DNA of 64,000 nucleotides. Source: an uncultured Bacteroidales bacterium (GTDB lineage Bacteria; Bacteroidota; Bacteroidia; Bacteroidales; Paludibacteraceae). The stretch is taken from the NCBI GenBank assembly GCA_934667275.1, contig CAKULK010000012.1, positions 1 through 64,000 on the forward strand. Direction: 5' to 3'. A program made the translations under genes and the position numbers. This document shows, piece by piece, positions 50,460 to 59,728 of the stretch (position 1 is its first letter; each line of letters begins with the position of its first letter). The notes below the pieces were generated by a model. It made no database searches. It saw nothing but the letters and a program-made list of their open reading frames with translations, and was not told the DNA's origin.

Positions 50460-51623
50460 ATGCGAAAATGTGTAATTTTTGGGTGTTTGCTACTCATTGG
50501 CGAGTTCGTTTTTGCCCAATTGGATAGCCTTCGTATCTCCTATAGTTGGAATGAAGACAGCACCATCACTTTCACATATCTTGATTCCACAGCCCGGAAA
50601 GTGGTGCTGATTGGCAATTGTATGTTGCCAAAAGAGGACTTGAGTTTTGCGGGGAGGCAGATGCGTCGTACCATGCACGAAACACGCCCCGGAGTGTGGG
50701 AATGTAGCACGCTGCGACGCCTTACCCCCGAGTTGTACACCTATCAAATCATTGTGGATGGGCATCGTCAGACCGACCCGCTGAATCCCGATTCTATTTG
50801 GGTGCGCAATCAACGAAAAAGTGTGCTTTTGGTGGACGGTGACGAGCAAACCAACCTCTACAAACCTGCCGTGCAACAGGGGAAAGTAGAGTCCGTTATT
50901 TTCATTGCCGAAGATGGCGTACGCTTTCGTATGATGGTGTATTTGCCTCACAACTACCAAGATACACTCGTTTATCCGGTGCTTTATCTTTTTCATGGCA
51001 TCAATGGTGATCAACGCAATTGGTTGGAGCAGGGACGTGTTGGAAATATATTGGATAATCTGATACAACGTGGTGAAATTCAACCTGTTATAGCAGTTAT
51101 GCCGCGCTGTTTGTTGTCCGAGCCTAAGCACCTTGACCATGTGGAATCCACTAATGTCTTCAACTATGGCGAGATTCTCAAAGGGCGTTTTGAGCGGCGT
51201 TTCCCTGACATCGAACGCTATATTTCTGCTCACTACTCTGTCCGGCAGCGCGACAATGCTATTGCTGGACTCTCGTGTGGGGCGCGTCAGGCGGCGAATA
51301 TCGTCAATCTGGAACCTGGGATATATAGTCATGTAGGGATGTTCTCGCCTGTTGTTTCATGCAAGCAACAGCCTGCTGTTCAAAAAGATACAACGCTCTA
51401 TTCTAAGTATTGGGTTGGTGGTGGTTCCAACGATTGGATGTTTCTCGCTGATGCCCGTTCTTATGCGCGCCGTTTGGAAAAGAAGGGGATTGACCATGTC
51501 TATATGGAAATCAAAGGAGGTCACACTTTTGCCAATTGGAGGGTGTTTGTCACTTGTTTCCTGCGATGGGCGTTTGGTATTGTAACGGACACAGAACCAG
51601 TGGAATATAACGAAGAATTATAA
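50460..51623 (+). CDS. Secreted esterase, enterochelin-esterase-like
   Basis: A 387-residue exported protein (signal peptide in MRKCVIFGCLLLIGEFVFAQ). Residues about 25-135 form an Ig/CBM48-like domain (VVLIGNCMLPKEDLSF). The rest is an alpha/beta hydrolase of the esterase D/Fes type: VLYLFHGINGDQRNW (oxyanion side), nucleophile GLSCGARQA, and the late His in KGGHTFANWR. Relatives include feruloyl and acetyl esterases acting on plant polysaccharides as well as enterobactin esterases. Substrate not determinable. Part of the operon with the glycosyltransferase and PCMD genes. Confidence 0.85.
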   Translation: MRKCVIFGCLLLIGEFVFAQLDSLRISYSWNEDSTITFTYLDSTARKVVLIGNCMLPKEDLSFAGRQMRRTMHETRPGVWECSTLRRLTPELYTYQIIVDGHRQTDPLNPDSIWVRNQRKSVLLVDGDEQTNLYKPAVQQGKVESVIFIAEDGVRFRMMVYLPHNYQDTLVYPVLYLFHGINGDQRNWLEQGRVGNILDNLIQRGEIQPVIAVMPRCLLSEPKHLDHVESTNVFNYGEILKGRFERRFPDIERYISAHYSVRQRDNAIAGLSCGARQAANIVNLEPGIYSHVGMFSPVVSCKQQPAVQKDTTLYSKYWVGGGSNDWMFLADARSYARRLEKKGIDHVYMEIKGGHTFANWRVFVTCFLRWAFGIVTDTEPVEYNEEL

Positions 51624-51632
51624 ACATAAGGT

Positions 51633-52583
51633 ATGAAGAAGATAGTATTTTTATGGGCATTTGCAATGGGTGCCTTGATCGTGAATGCAACGCGAAGAGT
51701 GGAGATGTTGCCCTATGGCAATATGGATACATGGACGGTTCGCTACATCAAAGAATCAGGACTTTTGGGAGGGGCCACCAAGGTGCTACATGCCATCGGA
51801 CCCAATGATACCATTCGCCAAAACTTGGCATACGAACCGGTCAAAGGCAACCCTTGGGCTTGTAGCGAAACCTATGCTAAAGTCATTGTTGAAGCGGCTG
51901 CCGGTGGGGCTGTTACTCCGGAGAAACGGGGCAATGGTTATTGCTGTCGCTTGGAGAACAAAATGACGCACGTGCGTATAGGTGACATCTACGCCATTGT
52001 CACAGGAGCCATTTTTCTTGGCAAGAAATACGAACCTGTTGGGCTTATTGGCAAATACAAACCCCACACGGTCATCAATTTCGGAGTGCCTTTCACGGGG
52101 CATCCGGTGGCTATGATGCTCGACTACAAGGCGTATATTGAAGACGCGTGGTTCATCACGTCCACCGCCAAAGACAAACCTGTCATTGTGGAAGGGGAGC
52201 ATGATTGCGCCGAAATCTACATCTATTTGCAATATCGTTGGGAAGACCCCGAAACGGGCGACATCTATGCGCGTCGTGTCGGCACCGCGTGTGAGCGTGT
52301 TTGCGAGTCTATTCCGGAATGGGTTAATAATCATGAGATTCCGGTCCGTTATGGAAATATCACTACCGACCCCGATTTCAAACCCTACGAGGCCCTCAAC
52401 TACACCACTATGATGGCGCGCAACTCCAAGGGGAAGATGGTTAAGATTGACGAGGTGGGCTATAGCCTCGACGAACCCACCCACATGGTCATGATGATTG
52501 CTTCGGGCTGTTCCGGAGCCTTCCGTGCACATGAGGGAAACATCCTTTGGGTGGACAATATCCGCCTCGTGTACGACGATTGA
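51633..52583 (+). CDS. PCMD domain-containing secreted protein
   Basis: A 316-residue exported protein (signal MKKIVFLWAFAMGALIVNA). The pattern NMDTWTVRYIKESGLLGG at the start, GKYKPHTVINFGVPFTGHPVAMMLDYKAYI in the middle and the end DNIRLVYDD fit the putative carbohydrate metabolism (PCMD) beta-sandwich. It is a surface or periplasmic protein, probably glycan-binding or degrading. It is last in the operon that begins at 49302. Confidence 0.8.
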   Translation: MKKIVFLWAFAMGALIVNATRRVEMLPYGNMDTWTVRYIKESGLLGGATKVLHAIGPNDTIRQNLAYEPVKGNPWACSETYAKVIVEAAAGGAVTPEKRGNGYCCRLENKMTHVRIGDIYAIVTGAIFLGKKYEPVGLIGKYKPHTVINFGVPFTGHPVAMMLDYKAYIEDAWFITSTAKDKPVIVEGEHDCAEIYIYLQYRWEDPETGDIYARRVGTACERVCESIPEWVNNHEIPVRYGNITTDPDFKPYEALNYTTMMARNSKGKMVKIDEVGYSLDEPTHMVMMIASGCSGAFRAHEGNILWVDNIRLVYDD

Positions 52584-52611
52584 TGCTTTTACCGACTAAG
52601 ATTAAAATACA

Positions 52612-52643
52612 TTTGTATATCTCGGATATTTTTAGTACCTTTG
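52612..52643 (+). promoter_or_regulatory. Promoter of the polysaccharide export operon
   Basis: TTTG (52612-52615), 20 bp, TACCTTTG (52636-52643). The leader of about 130 nt contains an 11-bp-period array. Confidence 0.8.
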
Positions 52644-52701
52644 CAGGCAGAACTAATCGGTTTTTCTTTACAAAAACGCAGTGAAATTTTCGCATATTGG
52701 T

Positions 52702-52745
52702 AAGGGAAATCGTTATAGGATGGTTATAGGATAGTTATAGGATAG
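52702..52745. repeat. 11-bp-period array in an operon leader
   Basis: TTATAGGATGG (52713), TTATAGGATAG (52724), TTATAGGATAG (52735), preceded by a weaker unit AAGGGAAATCG. Three near-identical units in the untranslated leader of the sugar dehydrogenase gene. Confidence 0.9.
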
Positions 52746-52782
52746 AGGGTGGTTCTTGCTGATAATGTAATTTAATCTTGAT

Positions 52783-53778
52783 ATGGAACAGAATACGAAA
52801 GCACTCAATTTTGCCTTGATAGGGGCGGCGGGGTATATTGCACCGCGGCATATCAAAGCGATTGCTGACACAGGCAACAACTTGATGGTTGCCTACGACA
52901 AATTTGATTCGGTCGGACGTCTTGATTCCAGTTTCCCCGACTGCTCGTTTTTTACTGAGAATGAGCAGTTTGACCGTTTCTGTTCCAAACAGATGCGCAC
53001 GGATAATCCCCTTTCTTGGGTGTCTATCTGCACGCCCAATTACACTCACGATGCTTTCATTCGATATGGCTTGCGCCTTGGGTGCAATGTCATTTGCGAG
53101 AAACCGCTGGTGCTCAATCCCTACAATATTGACAATCTTGTTGAATTGGAGCAAGAACTTGGGCATCAGGCATATACGATTCTCCAACTGCGCCTGCATG
53201 AGAAAATTGCGGCCCTCAAAAAGAAAGTGGAGGAGGGGCCGGAAGACAAGATTTATGATGTGGACCTCACCTACATCACCAGCCGCGGCAAGTGGTACTA
53301 TAGTTCATGGAAGGGCGATGTACACAAATCGGGTGGTATTGCCACTAATATCGGTGTGCATTTCTACGACATGTTGCAGTGGATATTTGGTCCCGTGCAG
53401 AAGAATATCGTCCATGTGATGTCTTTCGATCGTGTGGCGGGATACCTCGAACTCAAGCGTGCACGTGTACGCTATTTCTTGAGTATCAACGCACAATGTC
53501 TTCCTGAAAATGCAGTGCAGGGTGAGAAACGCACCTATCGCACCCTCAGTATTGACGGCGAAGAGTTTGAGTTCAGCCAGGGGTTCACCGAGTTGCACAC
53601 CGAGAGTTACAAGCGTATTCTTGCTGGGCAGGGTTTCCGTATTTTAGAGGCGCGTCCTTGTATTGAGATTGTGAGCGAGATACGTCATGCCGAACCGATT
53701 GGCTTGGTTGGCGACTATCACCCGTTGGCTAAACTCCCGTTGGCGCGTCATCCGTTTGGCTGGGACGAAAAGAGATAA
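52783..53778 (+). CDS. Gfo/Idh/MocA oxidoreductase, WbpB/WlbA-like
   Basis: A 331-residue NAD-dependent dehydrogenase. The N-terminal Rossmann fold is FALIGAAGYIAPRHIKAI; the EKP motif (NVICEKPLVLNPYNID) carries the catalytic Lys. The sequence SGGIATNIGVHFYDMLQWIFG is typical of the UDP-N-acetylglucosaminuronate 3-dehydrogenase subgroup, which makes amino sugars for surface polysaccharides. It stands first in an operon with polysaccharide export genes, which supports that role. Confidence 0.88.
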   Translation: MEQNTKALNFALIGAAGYIAPRHIKAIADTGNNLMVAYDKFDSVGRLDSSFPDCSFFTENEQFDRFCSKQMRTDNPLSWVSICTPNYTHDAFIRYGLRLGCNVICEKPLVLNPYNIDNLVELEQELGHQAYTILQLRLHEKIAALKKKVEEGPEDKIYDVDLTYITSRGKWYYSSWKGDVHKSGGIATNIGVHFYDMLQWIFGPVQKNIVHVMSFDRVAGYLELKRARVRYFLSINAQCLPENAVQGEKRTYRTLSIDGEEFEFSQGFTELHTESYKRILAGQGFRILEARPCIEIVSEIRHAEPIGLVGDYHPLAKLPLARHPFGWDEKR

Positions 53779-53787
53779 TATCTTGTT

Positions 53788-54624
53788 ATGCAATTGAAAC
53801 ACAGCATATTGTGCATTATTTGTGCCTTCATCTGTGCCTCGTGTGTCACGAGCGGAAAGGTTAATCTTATGCAGGAGTCGGGCAAACATGGGATTCCTCA
53901 CTATGCCGACACTTTGTCTTACGAGGATTACGAAATTCGGACGGGCGACCGCTTGTATGTCTATGTCTATTCTGTGGATGAGAGAGTGGGGCGTATGTTC
54001 AATCCGGGGGGAAATGTCAATAGTGCGCAGATGAGACAGCAGGGCAGCATCAATGGTTCTTACGATTTGTACACGTATTTGGTACTCGACGATGGCACCA
54101 TTGATTTCCCGATGTTGGGGCATGTTGAGGTGCGCGGAAAGACTACACGTGAAGTGAAACGCCTGTTGGAGAGCGAGTTAAGTTCGTTCATCAAGAGTTA
54201 TGGCGACTACCAAATGATATCGGTTGAGGTCAATATCGTGCGCCGTACTTTCAGTGTGATTAGTGATCGTGGTAGTGGTGTTTTCTCTATTCAGAAAGAA
54301 AAAGTAAATATCTTCGAGGCTTTGGCGATGGCGGGTGACATTGGTGATTTTGGCGACAGAAGCAAGGTGCGTATTGTGCGCGAGAAAGAGGGCAAGACAT
54401 CGGTGATGATGTTTGATGTGCGCTCCAAAGACATCATCAATTCCGAGTACTACTACATCGAGCCTAACGATGTGATTTACATACAGAAAATAAAAGGGCA
54501 GAGTTTTGGTATCAACTCCGTTACCACCACTATCAGCGTTGTTGCCACCACTTTGGCGTTTGGCGGTTTTGTGTACGGATTGGTAGTGCGTATCATGAAT
54601 TCGGTGGATAATCACAAGAAATGA
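53788..54624 (+). CDS. Wza-like polysaccharide export lipoprotein 1
   Basis: A 278-residue outer-membrane lipoprotein (signal with lipobox ICASC). It has the poly-export domain (DYEIRTGDRLYVYVYSV) and SLBB-type segment (VFSIQKEKVNIFEALAMAGDI). A C-terminal hydrophobic stretch (TTTISVVATTLAFGGFVYGL) probably spans the outer membrane as in Wza. It precedes a second, related lipoprotein gene by 7 bp and the Wzc-like kinase; together they would build the export channel. Confidence 0.88.
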   Translation: MQLKHSILCIICAFICASCVTSGKVNLMQESGKHGIPHYADTLSYEDYEIRTGDRLYVYVYSVDERVGRMFNPGGNVNSAQMRQQGSINGSYDLYTYLVLDDGTIDFPMLGHVEVRGKTTREVKRLLESELSSFIKSYGDYQMISVEVNIVRRTFSVISDRGSGVFSIQKEKVNIFEALAMAGDIGDFGDRSKVRIVREKEGKTSVMMFDVRSKDIINSEYYYIEPNDVIYIQKIKGQSFGINSVTTTISVVATTLAFGGFVYGLVVRIMNSVDNHKK

Positions 54625-54631
54625 GAGGGCT

Positions 54632-55390
54632 ATGAGGAAAGTTTTGAAGCAATTAGGGGTGGTTATCTTGCTGGCTGTCAGTCTTACGGGGTGCTATAGT
54701 TATCGTCAAGTTGGGCTCTTGCAAGAGCGCAAGGGGCTTCCGCAGTACGACTCTGCGGCTTATGAGCCATATCGCTTGCAGGTGAACGACGAAGTCATTT
54801 ATCGTGTCATCACTATGGACGAGACGATTGCCAAGACCTTGGCTGCCAATTCGGGCAATGCGGGCAGTTATGCCAATTCCTATCGTATCTATTCTGATGG
54901 AACGGTGGACATCCCGTTTCTGCAACCTGTTAAATTGGAGGGGCTTACAGAAATGGAGGCGCAGGATACTTTGCGTCGCGCCATGCGTGAAATCATTCCG
55001 GATGCTGATGTTAAATTGGCACTCTACAACAAACAGTTCACCGTTTTGGGAGATGCTAATTCCGGCACATATCAGATTTATAAGGAGCGCATGACTATTT
55101 TTCAAGCGTTGGCTATGTCAGGAGATTTGATGAATTCCGGTGACAGACGCCATGTGCGTATTGTTCGCCCTCATGGCAACGCTGAACCGGAGGTGCTGGA
55201 TTTTGATATTCGTCCAAACTCTATTATCGACTCCAAGTATTATTATGTTTATCCTAACGACCTCATATATGTGAGCCGTGATCCGGGTAGTTTCTACAAA
55301 CAGGCAAGTTATAGTTCGTTCTTGGCACTTATCACCAGTTCGGTATCTTTGCTCATCACGGTGTTGAACTACATACCGGGTATTTGGTAA
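54632..55390 (+). CDS. Wza-like polysaccharide export lipoprotein 2
   Basis: A 252-residue lipoprotein (signal with lipobox SLTGC) of the same family as the preceding gene. It contains PYRLQVNDEVIYRVITMDE, YSDGTVDIPFLQPVKLEGL and NSGTYQIYKERMTIFQALAMSGD. The C-terminus has a hydrophobic segment (FLALITSSVSLLITVLNYI). Having two different export lipoproteins in tandem suggests a heteromeric channel or two alternative ones; gene duplication followed by divergence is likely. Confidence 0.88.
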   Translation: MRKVLKQLGVVILLAVSLTGCYSYRQVGLLQERKGLPQYDSAAYEPYRLQVNDEVIYRVITMDETIAKTLAANSGNAGSYANSYRIYSDGTVDIPFLQPVKLEGLTEMEAQDTLRRAMREIIPDADVKLALYNKQFTVLGDANSGTYQIYKERMTIFQALAMSGDLMNSGDRRHVRIVRPHGNAEPEVLDFDIRPNSIIDSKYYYVYPNDLIYVSRDPGSFYKQASYSSFLALITSSVSLLITVLNYIPGIW

Positions 55391-55427
55391 GTAAATAAAT
55401 AAACCAACGACAGAATTACATACAAAT

Positions 55428-57881
55428 ATGACACAAGAGAATACAGTACAAAATGGCGTGATGCTCGAGGAAGAGAAGTCCAACTTCGACATCATGGAAT
55501 GGGTGTTTCGCATCCTGCATTATTGGTATCTGTTTGTGATTGCTGCCATCATTGCCTTTTCACTGGCATACCTCAAAAATAAACGTGTGATTGAAACCTA
55601 CCTCACTACAGGCACCTTGATTATCAAGGAGTACAACGGAGGTATGGGGTCAAGTGCATTGATGCAGGGATTTGGTGTGGACGCAGGCTACAAAAATGTG
55701 AACAATCAACTGATTATCCTTGGCAGTTACGACCTCATAGGGCGTGCCGTGGATTCGCTGCCGTTCTTGAATGTAGAGTATATCACGCATGGTAGGTTCA
55801 AAACTCGTAATATCTATCAGCAAACTCCTATCTTGGTGGAGTATAGTCGGTTAGATCCGCTTGTGTACTCGTTTATGTTCAAGTGTACCTCGCAAAACGA
55901 TGGTTCTTTGCTCATCACCACGACTCGGGAAGACTATAATTTCTCCTACACTGCTCATTATGGCGAACCGCTTGAAACTCCGTTGTTTACGGCCGTTGTC
56001 TGGCCTACGGAAAATATGATGAGTGCGGGACAGCATATTTATTTTCGTTTCCGCAGTCGCGACGATTTGGCTTCTGAGTTCTCAAGCCGTTTAAGTATGA
56101 ATTTTGTCACGCAGGGTAGCACGGTGCTGGCTCTTCAGTTGGTGGGTGTCACGCCTGAACGGGATAGGGATTTCATCAATAAACTGTCGGATATATATTT
56201 GTTGCAAAACCTGGAGCGCAAAAATGAGGTGGCAGATAAGTCCATCCGGTTTATCAATCAGCAACTTGAGGTGTTGCAGCAGAGTCTTGCTGTCAGTGAG
56301 AGTGCTATGACGGATTTTCGTCAGGAGAACAAGTTTGTGGATGTCAACTCCTATGCGGGAACGCTTATGAGCAAGGCCAGTCAGTACGACCAGCAGAAAA
56401 TGGCGTTGCGTCTCAAGGAAACGTATCTGGATTATCTTGCCAACTATTTGAATCGTCAGATTGAGCAAGAGGCGGTAATTGCTCCCGCCACATTGGGGCT
56501 GAACGAGCCGATGCTCATGCAGTTGGTGCAGCAACTCAATGATTTACAGATACAACGTGGTGAGTTGAGCAGTAAGAATGTGTACTACGCCAAGTATTCC
56601 AACGACATCGAGAATGTGAAAACTGCTATTGCAGAAGTGGTGAAATCTATGCGTACTTCGTTGGAAATAGAGAAAGAAGACTTGAATAACCGTTTGGAAG
56701 AGGTGGAGCACGATATCAAGAAACTGCCCCAAAAGGAATTGCAAATGGTGGCTATTGAGCGCAACTATCGCATTGACGACAATTACTACACTTTCTTTCT
56801 TCAGAAACGTGCCGAGGCGGAAATTCAAAAGGCAAGCAATACGCCGGACAATGAGATTATGGATCGTGCGCGCACAACGCGTACGATGAACGCAAAAGAG
56901 AAGCGCAAAAATACCACTACCTATATGGCAATCGGTCTGCTTATCCCGTTGCTGTTGATTATTTTGTCCGAGTTGCTCAATAATAAATTGCGTACTGCGA
57001 AAGAAGTGGAGCGTTTGAGCAATTTTGATTTGGTAGGTGTTTTGCGTCATGTGCGTTCGCAGAACCCTACTTTTGTGCAGAAGAGTCCTCGTTCCAGTTA
57101 TGCGGAGATGCTGCGTGGAGTCCGTTCACGGATAGAGTTCCTTGTTCAACGGAAAACAAAGATAGCATTGACTATCACGTCTACGCAATCGGGTGATGGT
57201 AAGACGTTTATCAGCACCAATATGGCATCTTTGTATGGTATGACGGGGCACCCTACCTTGTTGTTGGATATGGATATTCGCAAGCCGAATGTGCATGAGA
57301 AATTGGGGCTTGAAGCAAAAGAAGGCGTCACCAACTATTTGATAGGTGATTGCACTTTGGACGACATAATAATCCACAATGAGCAGTTTGGGTTTGATGT
57401 GATTCCTGCCGGTACCATTCCTCCCAATCCGGGGGAATTGATTCGCAGTGATAAACTCACTGAACTCTTGGCTATCCTGCGTGAACGTTACGATTTTATT
57501 GTCATTGACTCGTCACCTGTCGGGCAAGTACCTGATGCACTGTCACTTATCGAGCAGACCGACTTGACCCTGTTCGTGGTCCGCTGTCTGAAAACGAACA
57601 AAGCCTTTGCCAAGCAGACACTTGAGACTTTGGCGATTAACCATAAGGACAAGATTCACCTTATCCTGTCTGACATACCTTCAGAGAGCAGTGCGGCCAG
57701 CAGTTATGGCTATGGCTACGGCTATGGAGCAGGTTATGGTTATGGATACGGATATGGCTACGGCAAGTATGGCAAAAAACGTAGCAAACGTTACAACAGG
57801 TATGCGCATTACTACTACAAACTGACCAAGAAAGAGCCCAATGATATGCACAACTACTACATCGATGACGATGAGGTATAG
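55428..57881 (+). CDS. Wzc-like chain-length regulator / tyrosine kinase
   Basis: An 817-residue inner-membrane polysaccharide co-polymerase. The Wzz domain with a first TM helix (YLFVIAAIIAFSLAYL) is followed by long coiled coils (about 260-460) and a second TM segment (MAIGLLIPLLLIILSELL). The BY-kinase domain has Walker A STQSGDGKTFIS (about residue 584), Walker A' LLLDMDIRKPN and Walker B FIVIDSSPVG. The tail is extraordinary: about 25 residues of alternating Gly and Tyr (about 755-780), then a basic, Tyr-rich end. Tyrosine clusters are the autophosphorylation site that controls oligomer state in Wzc. It closes the export operon. Confidence 0.93.
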   Translation: MTQENTVQNGVMLEEEKSNFDIMEWVFRILHYWYLFVIAAIIAFSLAYLKNKRVIETYLTTGTLIIKEYNGGMGSSALMQGFGVDAGYKNVNNQLIILGSYDLIGRAVDSLPFLNVEYITHGRFKTRNIYQQTPILVEYSRLDPLVYSFMFKCTSQNDGSLLITTTREDYNFSYTAHYGEPLETPLFTAVVWPTENMMSAGQHIYFRFRSRDDLASEFSSRLSMNFVTQGSTVLALQLVGVTPERDRDFINKLSDIYLLQNLERKNEVADKSIRFINQQLEVLQQSLAVSESAMTDFRQENKFVDVNSYAGTLMSKASQYDQQKMALRLKETYLDYLANYLNRQIEQEAVIAPATLGLNEPMLMQLVQQLNDLQIQRGELSSKNVYYAKYSNDIENVKTAIAEVVKSMRTSLEIEKEDLNNRLEEVEHDIKKLPQKELQMVAIERNYRIDDNYYTFFLQKRAEAEIQKASNTPDNEIMDRARTTRTMNAKEKRKNTTTYMAIGLLIPLLLIILSELLNNKLRTAKEVERLSNFDLVGVLRHVRSQNPTFVQKSPRSSYAEMLRGVRSRIEFLVQRKTKIALTITSTQSGDGKTFISTNMASLYGMTGHPTLLLDMDIRKPNVHEKLGLEAKEGVTNYLIGDCTLDDIIIHNEQFGFDVIPAGTIPPNPGELIRSDKLTELLAILRERYDFIVIDSSPVGQVPDALSLIEQTDLTLFVVRCLKTNKAFAKQTLETLAINHKDKIHLILSDIPSESSAASSYGYGYGYGAGYGYGYGYGYGKYGKKRSKRYNRYAHYYYKLTKKEPNDMHNYYIDDDEV

Positions 57882-57896
57882 TGCTTGAATAGTCGT

Positions 57897-58481
57897 ATGT
57901 TTTTGATACAGAATACATTAGTCAGTTTGGACGTCCTCGAAAAGGAGTTTTGTTGCGACTTGAACACTTGCCGTGGTTGTTGCTGCATTGAAGGAGATGC
58001 CGGTGCCCCTTTGACTGAGGAGGAAGCCGTGAAAATCAATGAGATATTACCGCTTTTGCTGCCTGATATGACTAAAGAGGCTCGTACCGTAGTGGCGCAG
58101 CAGGGCATCTCCTACCTTGACCCTTCTGGGGAGCGTGTCACCTCTATTGTCAATGACAAAGACTGCGTTTTTTCGCGCACTGACCACAACGGATGGTGTT
58201 ATTGCCTTATCGAAAAGGCATACAATGCGGGGCGGATAGACTTCAAGAAACCGATTTCATGCCACCTGTACCCGATACGTTTGACACAAGTGGGTGATTA
58301 TGTAGGTGTTGAGTACCACCGTTGGGACATTTGCCATTGCGCGAGGTTGCTTGGTAAAAAACTGCATCTTCCTGTCTATCAATTTCTTAAAGAACCATTA
58401 GTGCGCCGTTTCGGACAGGCATGGTACGACGAGTTGTCGCTTACTGCAGAGGAGTGGAAAAAGCAAAACAAACAACAATGA
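57897..58481 (+). CDS. DUF3109 family protein
   Basis: A 194-residue protein. The N-terminus MFLIQNTLVSLDVLEKEFCC is followed by CDLNTCRGCCCIEGD; further Cys residues lie in KDCVFSRT, NGWCYCLI, ISCHLYPIR and DICHCARLLG, matching the Fe-S or Zn-binding pattern of the YkgJ-like superfamily (DUF3109). ATG 57897 is preferred over TTG 57885. Its stop overlaps the cinA start (ATGA). Role unknown. Confidence 0.88.
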   Translation: MFLIQNTLVSLDVLEKEFCCDLNTCRGCCCIEGDAGAPLTEEEAVKINEILPLLLPDMTKEARTVVAQQGISYLDPSGERVTSIVNDKDCVFSRTDHNGWCYCLIEKAYNAGRIDFKKPISCHLYPIRLTQVGDYVGVEYHRWDICHCARLLGKKLHLPVYQFLKEPLVRRFGQAWYDELSLTAEEWKKQNKQQ

Positions 58482-59722
58482 ATATACAAGCCATTATCAT
58501 AACGATTGGTGATGAACTGCTTATCGGTCAGGTCATTGACACCAATTCTGCCTATATGGCAACCTGTTTGAATCGCTGTGGCATTGAGGTGTTGGAGGAT
58601 ATTTCTGTGCATGACAATGCGCGGCAGATTGCAGAGGCCGTGCATTATGCGATGAATAAAGTCTCGATTGTTTTGCTCACCGGCGGATTGGGACCTACTA
58701 AGGACGACATCACCAAACGCGTATTATGCGACTATTTTCATACCTCTTTAATGGAAGACTCTCGCGTGCGCGCGCACGTGCACGATATATATAGGGAGCG
58801 TCCCGATGTGCTCAATCGCCTGACTGAAACGCAATGGCAGGTGCCTGCAAATGCTACGATTCTCCCTAATAGGGTAGGTTCGGCACCTTTGATGGCGTGG
58901 GTTGAGGGTGGACATTGCCTTGTATCAATGCCAGGTGTTCCGTACGAGATGCAAATCGCTATGGATGAGCAGATTATACCATTTTTATCTGCACATATCT
59001 TACCCAAGGAAATGCAGCAAATCACCCATCGGACCATTCTGGTGCATGGTATCCCTGAGTCGACGTTGGCAATACGTATTGAGAACTGGGAAACGGCATT
59101 ACCTTCTTCCATGCACCTCGCATATCTTCCAAAAGATGGGCTAATTCGCCTGCGTTTGAGTGGCTACAATGTCGCCGCGGAGGAGGTGGACGCACAAATC
59201 CAAAGCCTTTTGCCGTTGATATATGATAATGTACTTGCTACAGAAGACAAGCCGCTTGAAGTATTGGTTGGGGAATCATTGAAGCGCAAAGGACAGACTA
59301 TTGCTACTGCGGAAAGTTGTACAGGCGGACGATTGGCGGCATTGCTCAACGCGCATCCCGGTTCTTCTGCTTTCTATTACGGTAGTGTGGTTGCTTATGA
59401 TAACTCTGTGAAACGCAATTTATTAGGTGTTTCTACGGAAGATTTGCAACAATATGGTGCGGTCAGTGAACCTGTTGTTCACCAAATGGCTGAAAGCGTG
59501 CGCAATCTTTTGCAGACAGACTACGCTATTGCCACTTCGGGCATAGCAGGTCCTGATGGAGGTACACCCGAAAAGCCTGTTGGCACCGTTTGGATGGCAT
59601 GGGCGACACCGCAAGGTACTTTTGCGGAATGTTTTCATTTGGGCAAACTGCGCGAGCAAATTGTGTTACGTGCTTGCAACACTGCCTTGGTTAGATTGTT
59701 GTCGTTTCTTTCTGATAAATAG
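58478..59722 (+). CDS. cinA: CinA, nicotinamide-nucleotide amidohydrolase family
   Basis: A 414-residue full-length CinA. The N-terminal molybdopterin-binding-like domain has IITIGDELLIGQVIDTNS and LTGGLGPTKDDITK; the C-terminal PncC domain has TAESCTGGRLAALLNAHPGS with the active-site Ser-Cys region and GIAGPDGGTPEKPVGTVW. It deamidates NMN in pyridine-nucleotide recycling and may also act as ADP-ribose pyrophosphatase. ATG 58478 overlaps the previous gene by 4 bp; the longer frame upstream is out of family. Confidence 0.95.
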   Translation: MNIQAIIITIGDELLIGQVIDTNSAYMATCLNRCGIEVLEDISVHDNARQIAEAVHYAMNKVSIVLLTGGLGPTKDDITKRVLCDYFHTSLMEDSRVRAHVHDIYRERPDVLNRLTETQWQVPANATILPNRVGSAPLMAWVEGGHCLVSMPGVPYEMQIAMDEQIIPFLSAHILPKEMQQITHRTILVHGIPESTLAIRIENWETALPSSMHLAYLPKDGLIRLRLSGYNVAAEEVDAQIQSLLPLIYDNVLATEDKPLEVLVGESLKRKGQTIATAESCTGGRLAALLNAHPGSSAFYYGSVVAYDNSVKRNLLGVSTEDLQQYGAVSEPVVHQMAESVRNLLQTDYAIATSGIAGPDGGTPEKPVGTVWMAWATPQGTFAECFHLGKLREQIVLRACNTALVRLLSFLSDK

Positions 59723-59728
59723 TATAGT

